64,000 nucleotides of DNA from JBLXBZ01 sp048265185 (GTDB taxonomy: Bacteria > Pseudomonadota > Alphaproteobacteria > Rhizobiales > Stappiaceae). Under the pieces are notes generated by a model. That model did not search any database and had not been told where the DNA came from. It worked only from the letters and a program-made list of their open reading frames with translations. Below are positions 26,146 to 33,810 of the stretch, one piece after another. Made by a program: the position numbers and the translations under genes. Position 1 is the stretch's first letter. Every line of letters begins with the position of its first letter. The DNA is taken from positions 709,486 through 773,485 of the forward strand of contig JBLXBZ010000001.1 of NCBI GenBank assembly GCA_048265185.1. Direction: 5' to 3'.

Positions 26146-26985
26146 GTGATGATCAAAGCAGTTGACCCAGAAAAGCCCGACCCGCCACAAACAAGCGCCT
26201 TCCCAGTGGATTTCCTGGCGGATCTTGGCGCAATGCTGCGCTTTTTTTCGCGCATCCCAATGCCTGAACTCAGCAAGAACGACGATCCGGCCCGCCCGCC
26301 AGATTTCTCACGCCAGACAAGAATGATTTCCATAGCAGGGTTTATCCTCGCCCTTCCCTCCGCGTTGATCTTATTCGTCGGTCCTCTCACCACCGCGCCG
26401 GCGATTGTAATCTCCATCCTCGCCGCAACGTTAATGACCGCCCTCACCGGAGCGCTTCATGAAGACGGCCTTGCGGACGTCGCCGACGGTTTTTTTGGCG
26501 CGACGTCTACGCCCCGACGTCTTGAGATCATGAAAGACAGCCGAATTGGAACCTTCGCGGCCATGGCGCTGATTATCGCGTTCACGCTTCAAGTGACGCT
26601 TCTCGCCGACTTACTGAAACGTCATGGAGGCTTTGGCGCAGCCCTATTGTTCATATGCGCGCAAACCGTTTCCCGTTTTCACATGGCGGCGCTCTGGCGA
26701 TGGCTTCCCAGCGCCCGCCCGGACGGGCTTGCCGCCCGCTTTGGCTCTCCCACGCGCTCAAGCCTCATTGTCGCCGGCCTCAGCGCCTTGGTCATGGTTG
26801 CGCTCGCCTGCCTTGTGGTTCCGCCGCTTTCCCTTTTAAGCGGCGTCGCTCTAAGCGTCATTTGTTTGATGGGCTTCATGCGGCTCGCCAAGAAAAAAAT
26901 AGGCGGACAAACGGGCGATGCGCTAGGCGCCGTCCAGCAGCTCACTTATCTCGCCCTTCTCCTCGGCGCCGCATGCGTGGCTTAA
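26146..26985 (+). CDS. cobS: Adenosylcobinamide-GDP ribazoletransferase CobS (cobalamin synthase)
   Basis: A 279-residue inner-membrane enzyme joining alpha-ribazole to adenosylcobinamide-GDP in the last step of cobalamin assembly. 'FFSRIPMP' near residue 30, 'ALHEDGLADVADGFFG' with the acidic metal-binding residues, and 'MKDSRIGTFAAMAL' are diagnostic. The start is GTG at 26146 (AGGA seven bases upstream) or ATG 26149. The product of CobT is its substrate, matching the divergent pair. Confidence 0.95.
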   Translation: MMIKAVDPEKPDPPQTSAFPVDFLADLGAMLRFFSRIPMPELSKNDDPARPPDFSRQTRMISIAGFILALPSALILFVGPLTTAPAIVISILAATLMTALTGALHEDGLADVADGFFGATSTPRRLEIMKDSRIGTFAAMALIIAFTLQVTLLADLLKRHGGFGAALLFICAQTVSRFHMAALWRWLPSARPDGLAARFGSPTRSSLIVAGLSALVMVALACLVVPPLSLLSGVALSVICLMGFMRLAKKKIGGQTGDALGAVQQLTYLALLLGAACVA

Positions 26986-27114
26986 ACGCAACGTTCACGA
27001 CAAGGCTCCCTTAAAATGGCGCTTTAATACGTTCGAATGTTTATATTTCATTAAGCTGTGGTAGTTTGCCCGTAAATTGATCTGAATGTTCTTCCGCTTT
27101 TGATTGGTGTTTTG

Positions 27115-28347
27115 ATGTTTATCGCCTTCGTCCAGAAGTTATCATCTTTGCCGGCGCCTGCGCTTTCAACGTCCTTCACCAAGCTCACACGCCTCATCGT
27201 GTTAATCGGCCTCATGGGTGGACTTGCAGCCTGCGGCTCACGCCCCGGCGTAGGATCGCTTGAAATATCGACGGAACCAGCCGAAAACGCCAAGACGCAC
27301 AAAATCCTGATCGCGACGACCCGTGAAAAGGATGAACGCCCCTCCACCTATTTCAACGGCGAACGTGCAACCGAAGTGAACTACGCTCAGGCCGTTATTT
27401 CCATTCCGCCCAGCCATGTGCCGGGGCTCGTTGAATGGCCATCCACGCCTCCAGGAGATCCCAACAAGGATTTCGTGCTTCGATCCACTGACTATATTCC
27501 CGACGCCAAAGCGTTTCAGGCGGACCTTCGTAAAGAACTGGCCAAACGCCCCAAAGGCGAGCGGGACGTGTTTTTGTTCGTGCATGGCTATAACACCAGA
27601 TACGCCGAAGCGCTCTATCGCTTCGCGCAGGTGGTCAACGACTCCAACGCCACCGACGTTCCCGTTCTATTTTCCTGGGCGTCCCGCGGCGAGCTCACCG
27701 ACTATGTCTACGACAACAACAGCGCCACCGCCGCCCGCGACGGCCTTGAAAAAACAATTCGCGAAATCTACGCCAGCGGCGCGGAACAGGTGAACATCAT
27801 GGCCCACTCCATGGGCAATTGGGTTCTTGTAGAAACCTTGCGACAAATCAAATTGTCAAAAAACCCGTTGCCGGAAAAGCAAATGGGATTAACTGTTCTA
27901 GCGGCGCCTGATTTAGACATTGACGTCTTCAAATCACAATTAAGACGGTTTGGCCAACCTGAACGCCCCTTCCTGATCTTGGTTTCCAGAGATGACCGCG
28001 CCTTGAAGGTCTCCAGCCTTTTGGCCGGCGGGAAAAGCCGCGTTGGCGGTTATGGCAATGACACGGAGCTTGCCGAGCTTGGCGCGGTCGTCATTGACCT
28101 CACCAATTTGGAATCGCAAGATTCAGCCAATCACGCCAAATTCGCCCAGCTTGGCGTCATCGCGCCGCAGCTGCGCGAAATGATATCAAAGCACGGCTTC
28201 GCCGTGAATCAGGAAAGCCTGCAAACGCAAGTGAACTCAGTAGGCGCGACGGTCGGCGACGTTATTGGCGGCACGGCGGAAATCATCATCACCGCCCCCA
28301 TCACCATTTTAACCGCGCCGCTGCGCATCTTGTCCAAGAACCAGTAG
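27115..28347 (+). CDS. DUF900 alpha/beta-hydrolase lipoprotein
   Basis: About 410 residues. A hydrophobic stretch ends in the lipobox 'LAAC', so the protein is probably exported and lipid-anchored; the cytoplasmic N-region of about 23 residues is unusually long. The DUF900 alpha/beta-hydrolase domain shows 'DVFLFVHGYNTRYAEALYR', and the nucleophile elbow 'AHSMGNW' carries the Ser. The last 60 residues are not part of the domain. The substrate is unknown. The ATG at 27115 is the simplest start; a TTG at 27100 is possible. Confidence 0.85.
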   Translation: MFIAFVQKLSSLPAPALSTSFTKLTRLIVLIGLMGGLAACGSRPGVGSLEISTEPAENAKTHKILIATTREKDERPSTYFNGERATEVNYAQAVISIPPSHVPGLVEWPSTPPGDPNKDFVLRSTDYIPDAKAFQADLRKELAKRPKGERDVFLFVHGYNTRYAEALYRFAQVVNDSNATDVPVLFSWASRGELTDYVYDNNSATAARDGLEKTIREIYASGAEQVNIMAHSMGNWVLVETLRQIKLSKNPLPEKQMGLTVLAAPDLDIDVFKSQLRRFGQPERPFLILVSRDDRALKVSSLLAGGKSRVGGYGNDTELAELGAVVIDLTNLESQDSANHAKFAQLGVIAPQLREMISKHGFAVNQESLQTQVNSVGATVGDVIGGTAEIIITAPITILTAPLRILSKNQ

Positions 28348-28365
28348 TTCCTATATCTGAGCGTC

Positions 28366-28596
28366 ATGGACAACACAGCCAAAACCATTTCCACGCCCTG
28401 CGTTCTTTTATGCCGCATAGATGCGGCGAGCGGATTATGCTCCGGGTGTAAGCGCAGCATAGACGAAGTGCGTTTGTGGTCTAAGTTTAACGAAAATCAA
28501 CGCCTTGAAATCATGGCGACCCTACCTCACCGCTCTCTTGACGCGCCGAAAGAAACAGACGCCAAAGGCGATAAAACCGCGTGGGAGCCCCTTTGA
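28366..28596 (+). CDS. DUF1289 small cysteine-rich protein
   Basis: A 76-residue protein with the DUF1289 pattern: 'PCVLLCRIDAASGLCSGCKRS' has four Cys (PC...C...C..C) that are thought to bind an Fe-S cluster or zinc, followed by 'EVRLWSKFNENQRLEIM'. It lies 18 bases after the DUF900 gene and overlaps the following protease gene by 16 bases. Its cellular role is unknown. Confidence 0.85.
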   Translation: MDNTAKTISTPCVLLCRIDAASGLCSGCKRSIDEVRLWSKFNENQRLEIMATLPHRSLDAPKETDAKGDKTAWEPL

Positions 28597-29297
28597 CCTA
28601 TCTGCGGAAACTTGTTCTCCTCGCGATTGCGCTGGTGATTGGCGCGGCGATCTATCTGTATATTGTCGGCGATCCGAAAACTTGGGCCGCTCTAGCTCCA
28701 GTCGACGACTTGCCGCAAATAGTTTCATTAAGCGCCATCGCAATCGTCCTGACCATCAGCGTCATTCTGACCCGCCCCAAGTTACGTGAGGTTGGCAAAG
28801 CTGTCTTGGGCTGGGGCGGGCTGGCTCTGGTTCTGGTCACCCTTTACGCCTTCCGCCACGAGGCTGAACAAGTCGGCGCACGCGTTCTGGGCGTATTGGC
28901 GCCCGGCGTGGCCTTTGAGCAACCCGGCGGCTCCATTGAAATCATACGCGACAACAGCCGCCACTTTAACGTCAGCGTCGAAATTGACGGCGTTCGCGTG
29001 AGAATGCTGGTTGATACGGGCGCGTCAGCCGTCACCTTACGAGCGGAAGACGCCGCCGCCGCCGGCTTTGACTCCGCCGACCTCGCCTATACGACCCCGG
29101 TGTCCACAGCCAATGGCGTCACCATGGTTGCGCCCATTCGAATCGCGCGATTACGTCTTGGCTCAATTCAGATGGAAAACATACGCGCCTTCGCCGCGCG
29201 CCCTGGGGCGCTGGAGCGAAGCCTTCTTGGCCTCTCCGCCCTGGACAAATTGTCAGGGTGGAGCGTTCAGGGCGATCGTCTGATCCTTAGGCCGTGA
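28581..29297 (+). CDS. Membrane-anchored retropepsin-like aspartic protease (TIGR02281 type)
   Basis: A 238-residue protein with three N-terminal helices (about residues 5-100) and a C-terminal clan AA aspartic protease domain with a single catalytic motif 'MLVDTGASAVTLR', so it must dimerise as retropepsins do. 'GVTMVAPIRIARLRLGSI' and 'LLGLSALDKLSGW' match the family. Starts GTG 28581 or TTG 28593 both lie inside or just before the DUF1289 stop. Targets are unknown. Confidence 0.85.
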   Translation: MGAPLTYLRKLVLLAIALVIGAAIYLYIVGDPKTWAALAPVDDLPQIVSLSAIAIVLTISVILTRPKLREVGKAVLGWGGLALVLVTLYAFRHEAEQVGARVLGVLAPGVAFEQPGGSIEIIRDNSRHFNVSVEIDGVRVRMLVDTGASAVTLRAEDAAAAGFDSADLAYTTPVSTANGVTMVAPIRIARLRLGSIQMENIRAFAARPGALERSLLGLSALDKLSGWSVQGDRLILRP

Positions 29298-29380
29298 ACG
29301 GCGGCGCCGCCGAAACCAAGGCGGTGAAGCGAGCGCGCCGTAAAACGCCAAGCTGAAACTTGCGCGCTCTTCGCAATTGA

Positions 29381-30214
29381 TTAGCCATAGAACAAGCTGA
29401 CGCCGAAGCGAAAGGCGACAATCAACAAAAACACGCCAAAGGAAATTTCAAGAACGCGCTTCGGCAATGCATGCGCGATACGCACGCCGTAAGGCGCCGC
29501 GAATGTGGTGATCGGTATAATCAAAGCCACGCCCAGCAAGTTGACGTACCCAAGAGAGAATGATGGCAAATTCGGATGTCCCCAGCCCGCCCAGATCATT
29601 CCCAAAACGCCGGGGACAGAGATCAGCACGCCGGTTCCAGCCGACGTCGCCACAGCCTGATGGATAGGACGTCCAAAGAGGGTCATGAACGTATTGTTCA
29701 TCACGCCGCCGCCAATGCCCATCAAGGTGGACAGAAACCCAATCACGACGCCGCAAATCGCCCTCACGGGATTCCCCGGAATGTCAGCCCCCAAACGCCA
29801 GCTTTCCCGATTGAACAACATGCGTAATCCAACAGCAATGGCGATAACGGCGAAAATTCCCTTCAACTCAGCGCCCGAAACATAAGCGGCGACGACGCTG
29901 GCCGTCACAACGCCGAACGGTACGGGAATGATCCAGCTTTTCAGCAGTTCCAGATCCACCGTTCCGCGCTTCTTATGGGAAAGAAACGAGCGAATGGACG
30001 TGGGCACGATGATTCCCAAGGACGTAGCAACGGCGATATGCATCCGCACGCCTTCATCCACGCCAAAGAAACTCAGAAATTGATAAAGAACCGGCACGAG
30101 CACCGCACCGCCGCCTATCCCGAAAATGCCCGCAAGCAACCCAGCGATCGCGCCTGAAGCAATCAAGGCGAGAGCGAGTCCCGCCAATTCACCGTTCACC
30201 CAAGAAAGGTCCAT
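29381..30214 (-). CDS. TauE/SafE-family sulfite/organosulfonate exporter
   Basis: A 277-residue protein with about eight helices in two repeats: 'GIFGIGGGAVLVPVL' in the first and 'LMGIGGGVMNNTFM' in the second are the twin glycine motifs of the family. Members export sulfite, sulfoacetate or related anions. The gene is transcribed separately, with a 213-base spacer on its upstream side where I see no gene. The substrate is inferred only. Confidence 0.9.
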   Translation of the reverse strand: MDLSWVNGELAGLALALIASGAIAGLLAGIFGIGGGAVLVPVLYQFLSFFGVDEGVRMHIAVATSLGIIVPTSIRSFLSHKKRGTVDLELLKSWIIPVPFGVVTASVVAAYVSGAELKGIFAVIAIAVGLRMLFNRESWRLGADIPGNPVRAICGVVIGFLSTLMGIGGGVMNNTFMTLFGRPIHQAVATSAGTGVLISVPGVLGMIWAGWGHPNLPSFSLGYVNLLGVALIIPITTFAAPYGVRIAHALPKRVLEISFGVFLLIVAFRFGVSLFYG

Positions 30215-30428
30215 ATCATTTCCAATGTCTGCAAAATCAATCTCTAATGAAACGAACGATTGGCGAGCCTATTAATCTCATTACAAATACGGCTGCTCAA
30301 AAGGACGTGTTTCACAGAAAGCCATAGACGGAAGGCTGCGCAGAATAAGCTCCATCACTCTACGCCAATCATGTTTCTCATTTTGCCGTTTATGAAACAA
30401 GAATATTCATGAGAAAGATAAATCATCG

Positions 30429-31481
30429 TTATTCGGCGGCTTGCGCGGAAGCGCTCTCATTCTCAATTGGCGCAACCGCCTCCAAAGCCGCGAGCACCAC
30501 CTCAACGCCCGCCCCCGGCTTGACCGCTTCGACCGTCAGGTGACGGCGCCACGTTCGTGCGCCGGGGACACTTTGAAAAAGCCCCAAAATATGGCGAGTC
30601 ATATAGGAAAGTTTGACGCCGCGCGCGAGTTGATCCTCGATGAAAGGTAAATAATCATGGACAATATCCACCCGGCTTTTCATCTGCGCTCCCTCCCCTT
30701 CGGCGCGCCCCTCTGGCGCAGCCGACAGAGCGTCGGCCTGTGAGAGTATCCACGGGTTGTGATAAGCGGCCCTGCCAAGCATCACCCCATCCACATGGCG
30801 TAAATGCTCGGCGGCTTGCTCCATGTCCACAACGCCGCCGTTGAGGCCCACATAGACCTGCGGCAAACGCTGTTTGAGCCGATAAACACGTTGATAATCC
30901 AGAGGTGGGACGTCCCGATTTTCCTTCGGCGACAGCCCTTTCAACCAAGCTTTGCGCGCATGCACCCACAATGCGTCGCAACCGGTTTTCAAAACGGCGT
31001 CCGCCAACGCGTCCAGCGCCTGTTCGGGGTCTTGCTCATCAACGCCAATTCGGCATTTCACGGTTACGGGAATAGAAACCGCAGCTTTCATCTCCCCCAC
31101 GCAAGCCGCCACCAATTCTGGCTCTTGCATGAGACAGGCGCCGAAACGGCCTGACTGAACGCGGTCTGATGGGCATCCCACGTTCAGATTGATCTCATCA
31201 TAACCATATTCCTGGGCGACGCGCGCCGCCGCCGCCAGGTCGGCGGGATTCGACCCGCCCAATTGACAAGCCACCGGATGCTCGCACGGGTCAAATCCCA
31301 GAAGTTTATCTCGATCACCGTAAATTATAGCCCCCGTCGTCACCATCTCCGTGTAAAGAAGCGCGTCGCGGCTAATCAAGCGATGAAACTTGCGGCAATA
31401 GCGATCCGTCCAATCCATCATCGGAGCGACGGAGAGGCGAACGCCTTTTGACAAGTCGTATATTTTTGTTTTTTCAGGCAC
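30429..31481 (-). CDS. dusA: tRNA-dihydrouridine synthase DusA
   Basis: A 350-residue FMN enzyme reducing uridine 20/20a in tRNA. The N-terminal 'LSVAPMMDWTDRYCR' is the DusA signature, and the catalytic Cys is in 'NLNVGCPSDRVQSGRFGA'. GTG at 31481 is preceded by AAGGA seven bases away; a TTG at 31496 would add five residues and overlap that site. dusA 5' ends are known integration sites for genomic islands, and an integrase relic lies 109 bases upstream on the other strand. A ~40-residue polar C-terminus is present. Confidence 0.93.
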   Translation of the reverse strand: MPEKTKIYDLSKGVRLSVAPMMDWTDRYCRKFHRLISRDALLYTEMVTTGAIIYGDRDKLLGFDPCEHPVACQLGGSNPADLAAAARVAQEYGYDEINLNVGCPSDRVQSGRFGACLMQEPELVAACVGEMKAAVSIPVTVKCRIGVDEQDPEQALDALADAVLKTGCDALWVHARKAWLKGLSPKENRDVPPLDYQRVYRLKQRLPQVYVGLNGGVVDMEQAAEHLRHVDGVMLGRAAYHNPWILSQADALSAAPEGRAEGEGAQMKSRVDIVHDYLPFIEDQLARGVKLSYMTRHILGLFQSVPGARTWRRHLTVEAVKPGAGVEVVLAALEAVAPIENESASAQAAE

Positions 31482-31589
31482 TTGAAAGTCCTTCAACTTC
31501 GTCTTTTCCGCTCATTTTACAACAAATCCGCCAGTTTCGACGTTGGACTTAGCACATTACGCCAATCGAACAAGCCACATGGGAACGAT

Positions 31590-31757
31590 CTCGCGCGCAA
31601 GAGCAAGGAGGCAGCGCCAGTTATCAAGGCGCGCATGCGAGTGACGCGAGAAGGCGCTTCCTATCATGAGACAAAGACATTTGACAGACGTCCCGCCGCA
31701 ACCGCATGGATAAAGAAACGAGAGCGCGAACTCGCAAAGTTGGGCGTAATTACCCGG
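31590..31757 (+). pseudogene. Fragment of a tyrosine-recombinase (dusA-type integrase) gene
   Basis: About 55 codons (starting near 'LARKSKEAAPVIKARMRV', then 'GASYHETKTFDRRPAA' and 'AWIKKREREL') resemble the N-terminal SAM-like/arm-binding part of phage-type integrases. The position where a start Met would be expected is a CTC Leu. Beyond 'GVITR' the open frame runs on to 31943 with no integrase sequence, and the catalytic domain with its R-H-R-Y residues is missing altogether. It is adjacent to and divergent from dusA, a recognised integrase target. I therefore read it as a relic of an excised or decayed island. Confidence 0.65.
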
Positions 31758-31880
31758 TTCAGCGCCCCCTACTTCCCAGAACGTCGATACGGTTTTGATC
31801 TGATTGTATTTTCCTTATTGGCCCTTTGGTTTCACGAAGCCTGTCGGCAAGGCTGCGTTCCTGCGATTACAAGAAGCGGC

Positions 31881-31909
31881 TTGCAAAATTTTCTCATGAT
31901 TTATATTGT
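31881..31909 (+). promoter_or_regulatory. Putative sigma-70 promoter for the COG0523 gene
   Basis: TTGCAA at 31881-31886 and TATTGT at 31904-31909 are separated by 17 bases, giving four of six matches in each box. The start of transcription would fall within the following palindrome. Confidence 0.5.
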
Positions 31910-31928
31910 GTTACTGTATAACGTAACA
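31909..31928 (+). promoter_or_regulatory. Zur-like palindromic operator
   Basis: TGTTAC (31909-31914) and GTAACA (31923-31928) form a perfect inverted repeat eight bases apart; the inner part TGTTACTGTATAACG is close to the TGTTATAATATAACA-type Zur boxes I recall for alphaproteobacteria (11 of 15). It sits between the -10 box and the ribosome-binding site, where a repressor would block transcription. This fits control of a COG0523 gene by zinc, by analogy. Confidence 0.55.
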
Positions 31929-31939
31929 AGGTCGAAATC

Positions 31940-33151
31940 ATGACAGCAAAAGATATGCGTCTGCCCGTCACCGTATTGTCGGGCTTTCTCGGCGCTGGAA
32001 AGACCACTGTGTTGAACGATGTTCTCAACAATCGTTCAGGTCGGCGTGTCGCGGTCATCGTCAACGACATGTCCGAGGTAAACATCGACGCCGATCTCGT
32101 GCGTCAAGGTGGCGCCGATCTGAGCCACACTAAGGAAAAGCTGGTCGAAATGACCAATGGCTGCATCTGTTGCACCCTGCGCGACGATCTGCTGTTGGAG
32201 GTGCGGCGCCTCGCCGATGAGAGACGCTTCGATTACCTTCTAATCGAGAGCACCGGCGTATCGGAACCTCTTCCCGTCGCGGCCACCTTCGATTTCCGCG
32301 ATGAATCCGGTGAAAGCCTGTCTGACGTCGCCCGACTCGACACGATGGTCACCGTGGTCGACACCGTGAACCTGCTCAAGGATTACGCCAGTCACGATTT
32401 CATCCGGGATCGGGGGGAAAGCATGGGCGAGGAGGACGAGCGAACGCTGGTGGACCTTCTTGTGGATCAAATCGAGTTCGCCGATGTGGTTATCTTGAAC
32501 AAAGTCAGCGATGCAGGGGCCGAGAGGCTGGACGCGGCGCGAAAAATCATTACGTCGCTGAATCCCGACGCGCAACTCATCGAGACCGATTACGGTCAGG
32601 TGCGGCAGGACCAGATCTTTGACACCGGGCTGTTCGATTTCCACAAGGCGCATCTGCATCCGATGTGGGCGAAAGAGCTCTACGGCTTCGCCGATCATGT
32701 GCCTGAGACCGAAGAATACGGCGTGTCCTCCTTCGTCTACCGGGCGCGTCGTCCATTCCATCCGCAGAAAATTCATAATGTGCTGAACGGCCAACTGCCC
32801 GGCGTAATCCGCGCCAAGGGCCACTTCTGGGTCGCCACCCGCCCAGATTGGCTGGCCGAATTCTCGCTCGCCGGCGCATTGAGCAGCATCAAACCGATGG
32901 GCCTATGGTGGGCGACCGTCCCCAAAGAGCGCTGGCCGGACCATCCACAGGCGGTCAACTACCTGAACAGGAACTGGCGGGAGCCTTTCGGCGATCGCCG
33001 GCAGGAACTGGTGTTCATCGGAGCGGGCATGGACAAAGCCGCCATCACCGCCGCTCTGGATGCGGCGCTCATCGGAAACGAAGTTGAATTCACGCCGCAT
33101 CAATGGGCGGATTTGCCCGACCCTTTCCCCGGCTGGCGGCGCGCGTCCTGA
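31940..33151 (+). CDS. COG0523 GTPase, ZigA-type zinc metallochaperone
   Basis: A 403-residue protein with a SIMIBI GTPase domain ('LSGFLGAGKTTVLN', Walker A at about 15-23), the metal-binding CXCC at residues 75-78 in 'NGCICC', and a C-terminal CobW_C domain (about 285-395). Its length and motifs match the ZigA/YciC-type zinc chaperones that deliver zinc under limitation, rather than CobW or UreG. An AAGG ribosome site precedes ATG 31940 and a Zur-like palindrome lies just upstream. The zinc role is inferred from family plus operator. Confidence 0.88.
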   Translation: MTAKDMRLPVTVLSGFLGAGKTTVLNDVLNNRSGRRVAVIVNDMSEVNIDADLVRQGGADLSHTKEKLVEMTNGCICCTLRDDLLLEVRRLADERRFDYLLIESTGVSEPLPVAATFDFRDESGESLSDVARLDTMVTVVDTVNLLKDYASHDFIRDRGESMGEEDERTLVDLLVDQIEFADVVILNKVSDAGAERLDAARKIITSLNPDAQLIETDYGQVRQDQIFDTGLFDFHKAHLHPMWAKELYGFADHVPETEEYGVSSFVYRARRPFHPQKIHNVLNGQLPGVIRAKGHFWVATRPDWLAEFSLAGALSSIKPMGLWWATVPKERWPDHPQAVNYLNRNWREPFGDRRQELVFIGAGMDKAAITAALDAALIGNEVEFTPHQWADLPDPFPGWRRAS

Positions 33152-33195
33152 CGCTGCGATTGCGTAACGTTGACGACGTCAAAAAACTGAAACAA

Positions 33196-33218
33196 GCCAG
33201 AGGCTTACGACCTCTGGC
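33196..33218 (-). terminator. Terminator hairpin of the MerR gene
   Basis: A perfect 8-bp stem (GCCAGAGG 33196-33203, CCTCTGGC 33211-33218). Read on the minus strand it is followed by TTGTTTCAGTTTTTT, a U-rich tail. It lies about 110 bases after the MerR stop and also stands between that gene and the convergent COG0523 gene. Confidence 0.7.
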
Positions 33219-33330
33219 GCCACACTCATGTCGTTTCCCTTTTCATGCGACCAAAAGCGAAACGTATCTTTTTCTCGTAATAAACGCCGCAAAACACGTG
33301 AATTCGACAGGGCAGGGCAAGCGCTGGCGA

Positions 33331-33741
33331 TCACCGCTTTCTAGCGCAGGCCGAACGCGACGCGAAAGCCACAAGACGTTTGAACTTCGGACAATCCATA
33401 TGCGTCTCCGCCGGACAATCCGCCACATGTCGGAGCGCATCACGCAACCGTCTCAACCCGCGGATCTGTTCGTCAAGAGCATCGGCGCGTAAACGCAACC
33501 CTGCACGCGGCAATTTTGGCGCTCCATCCTTGGTGAATACGCCCTTGATGTCATCAAGCGAAAAACCCGCCATTTTTCCCAATGAGATCAACGCAAGCTG
33601 CGTCACCACAGACGTGTCGAACTGTCGTCTCAATCCATGGCGTCCAACCGACTGGATCAGTCCGATTTCCTCGTAATAACGCAACGTCGAGGGCGGAACG
33701 CCGCTTTGTTTTGACAAAACTCCGATATCCAGAAGTTTCAT
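33331..33741 (-). CDS. MerR-family regulator
   Basis: A 136-residue regulator. The N-terminal HTH 'DIGVLSKQSGVPPSTLRYYEEIGLI' is typical, followed by a dimerisation helix with 'LDEQIRGLRRLRDALRHVADCP'. It ends with 'ETHMDCPKFKRLVAF'; two Cys here and a third near the end do not form the CX2CXCX5C cluster of SoxR. The inducer is unknown. ATG at 33741 has GAGG six bases upstream. It diverges from an efflux pump, and a SoxR-box-like palindrome with 19-bp promoter spacing lies between them. Confidence 0.87.
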   Translation of the reverse strand: MKLLDIGVLSKQSGVPPSTLRYYEEIGLIQSVGRHGLRRQFDTSVVTQLALISLGKMAGFSLDDIKGVFTKDGAPKLPRAGLRLRADALDEQIRGLRRLRDALRHVADCPAETHMDCPKFKRLVAFASRSACARKR

Positions 33742-33743
33742 GA

Positions 33744-33774
33744 TTGACCTCAAGTTTACTTGAAGTGGCAGGAT
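33744..33774 (+). promoter_or_regulatory. MerR-type promoter/operator with 19-bp spacer
   Basis: The -35 box TTGACC (33744-33749) and a candidate -10 CAGGAT (33769-33774) are 19 bases apart, the over-long spacing of MerR-regulated promoters. Between them is the palindrome TCAAGT-TT-ACTTGA (33750-33763), which closely resembles the CCTCAAGTTAACTTGAGG core of E. coli SoxR sites. It faces the efflux gene and directly abuts the merR gene. Confidence 0.65.
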
Positions 33775-33810
33775 AGTCTCCGACCATTATCAAAGACAAG
33801 AGAAATTATA

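Noticed and set aside
33331..33741. Calling the MerR protein SoxR
   Set aside because: The operator looks SoxR-like but the protein lacks the four-Cys iron-sulfur motif near its C-terminus.
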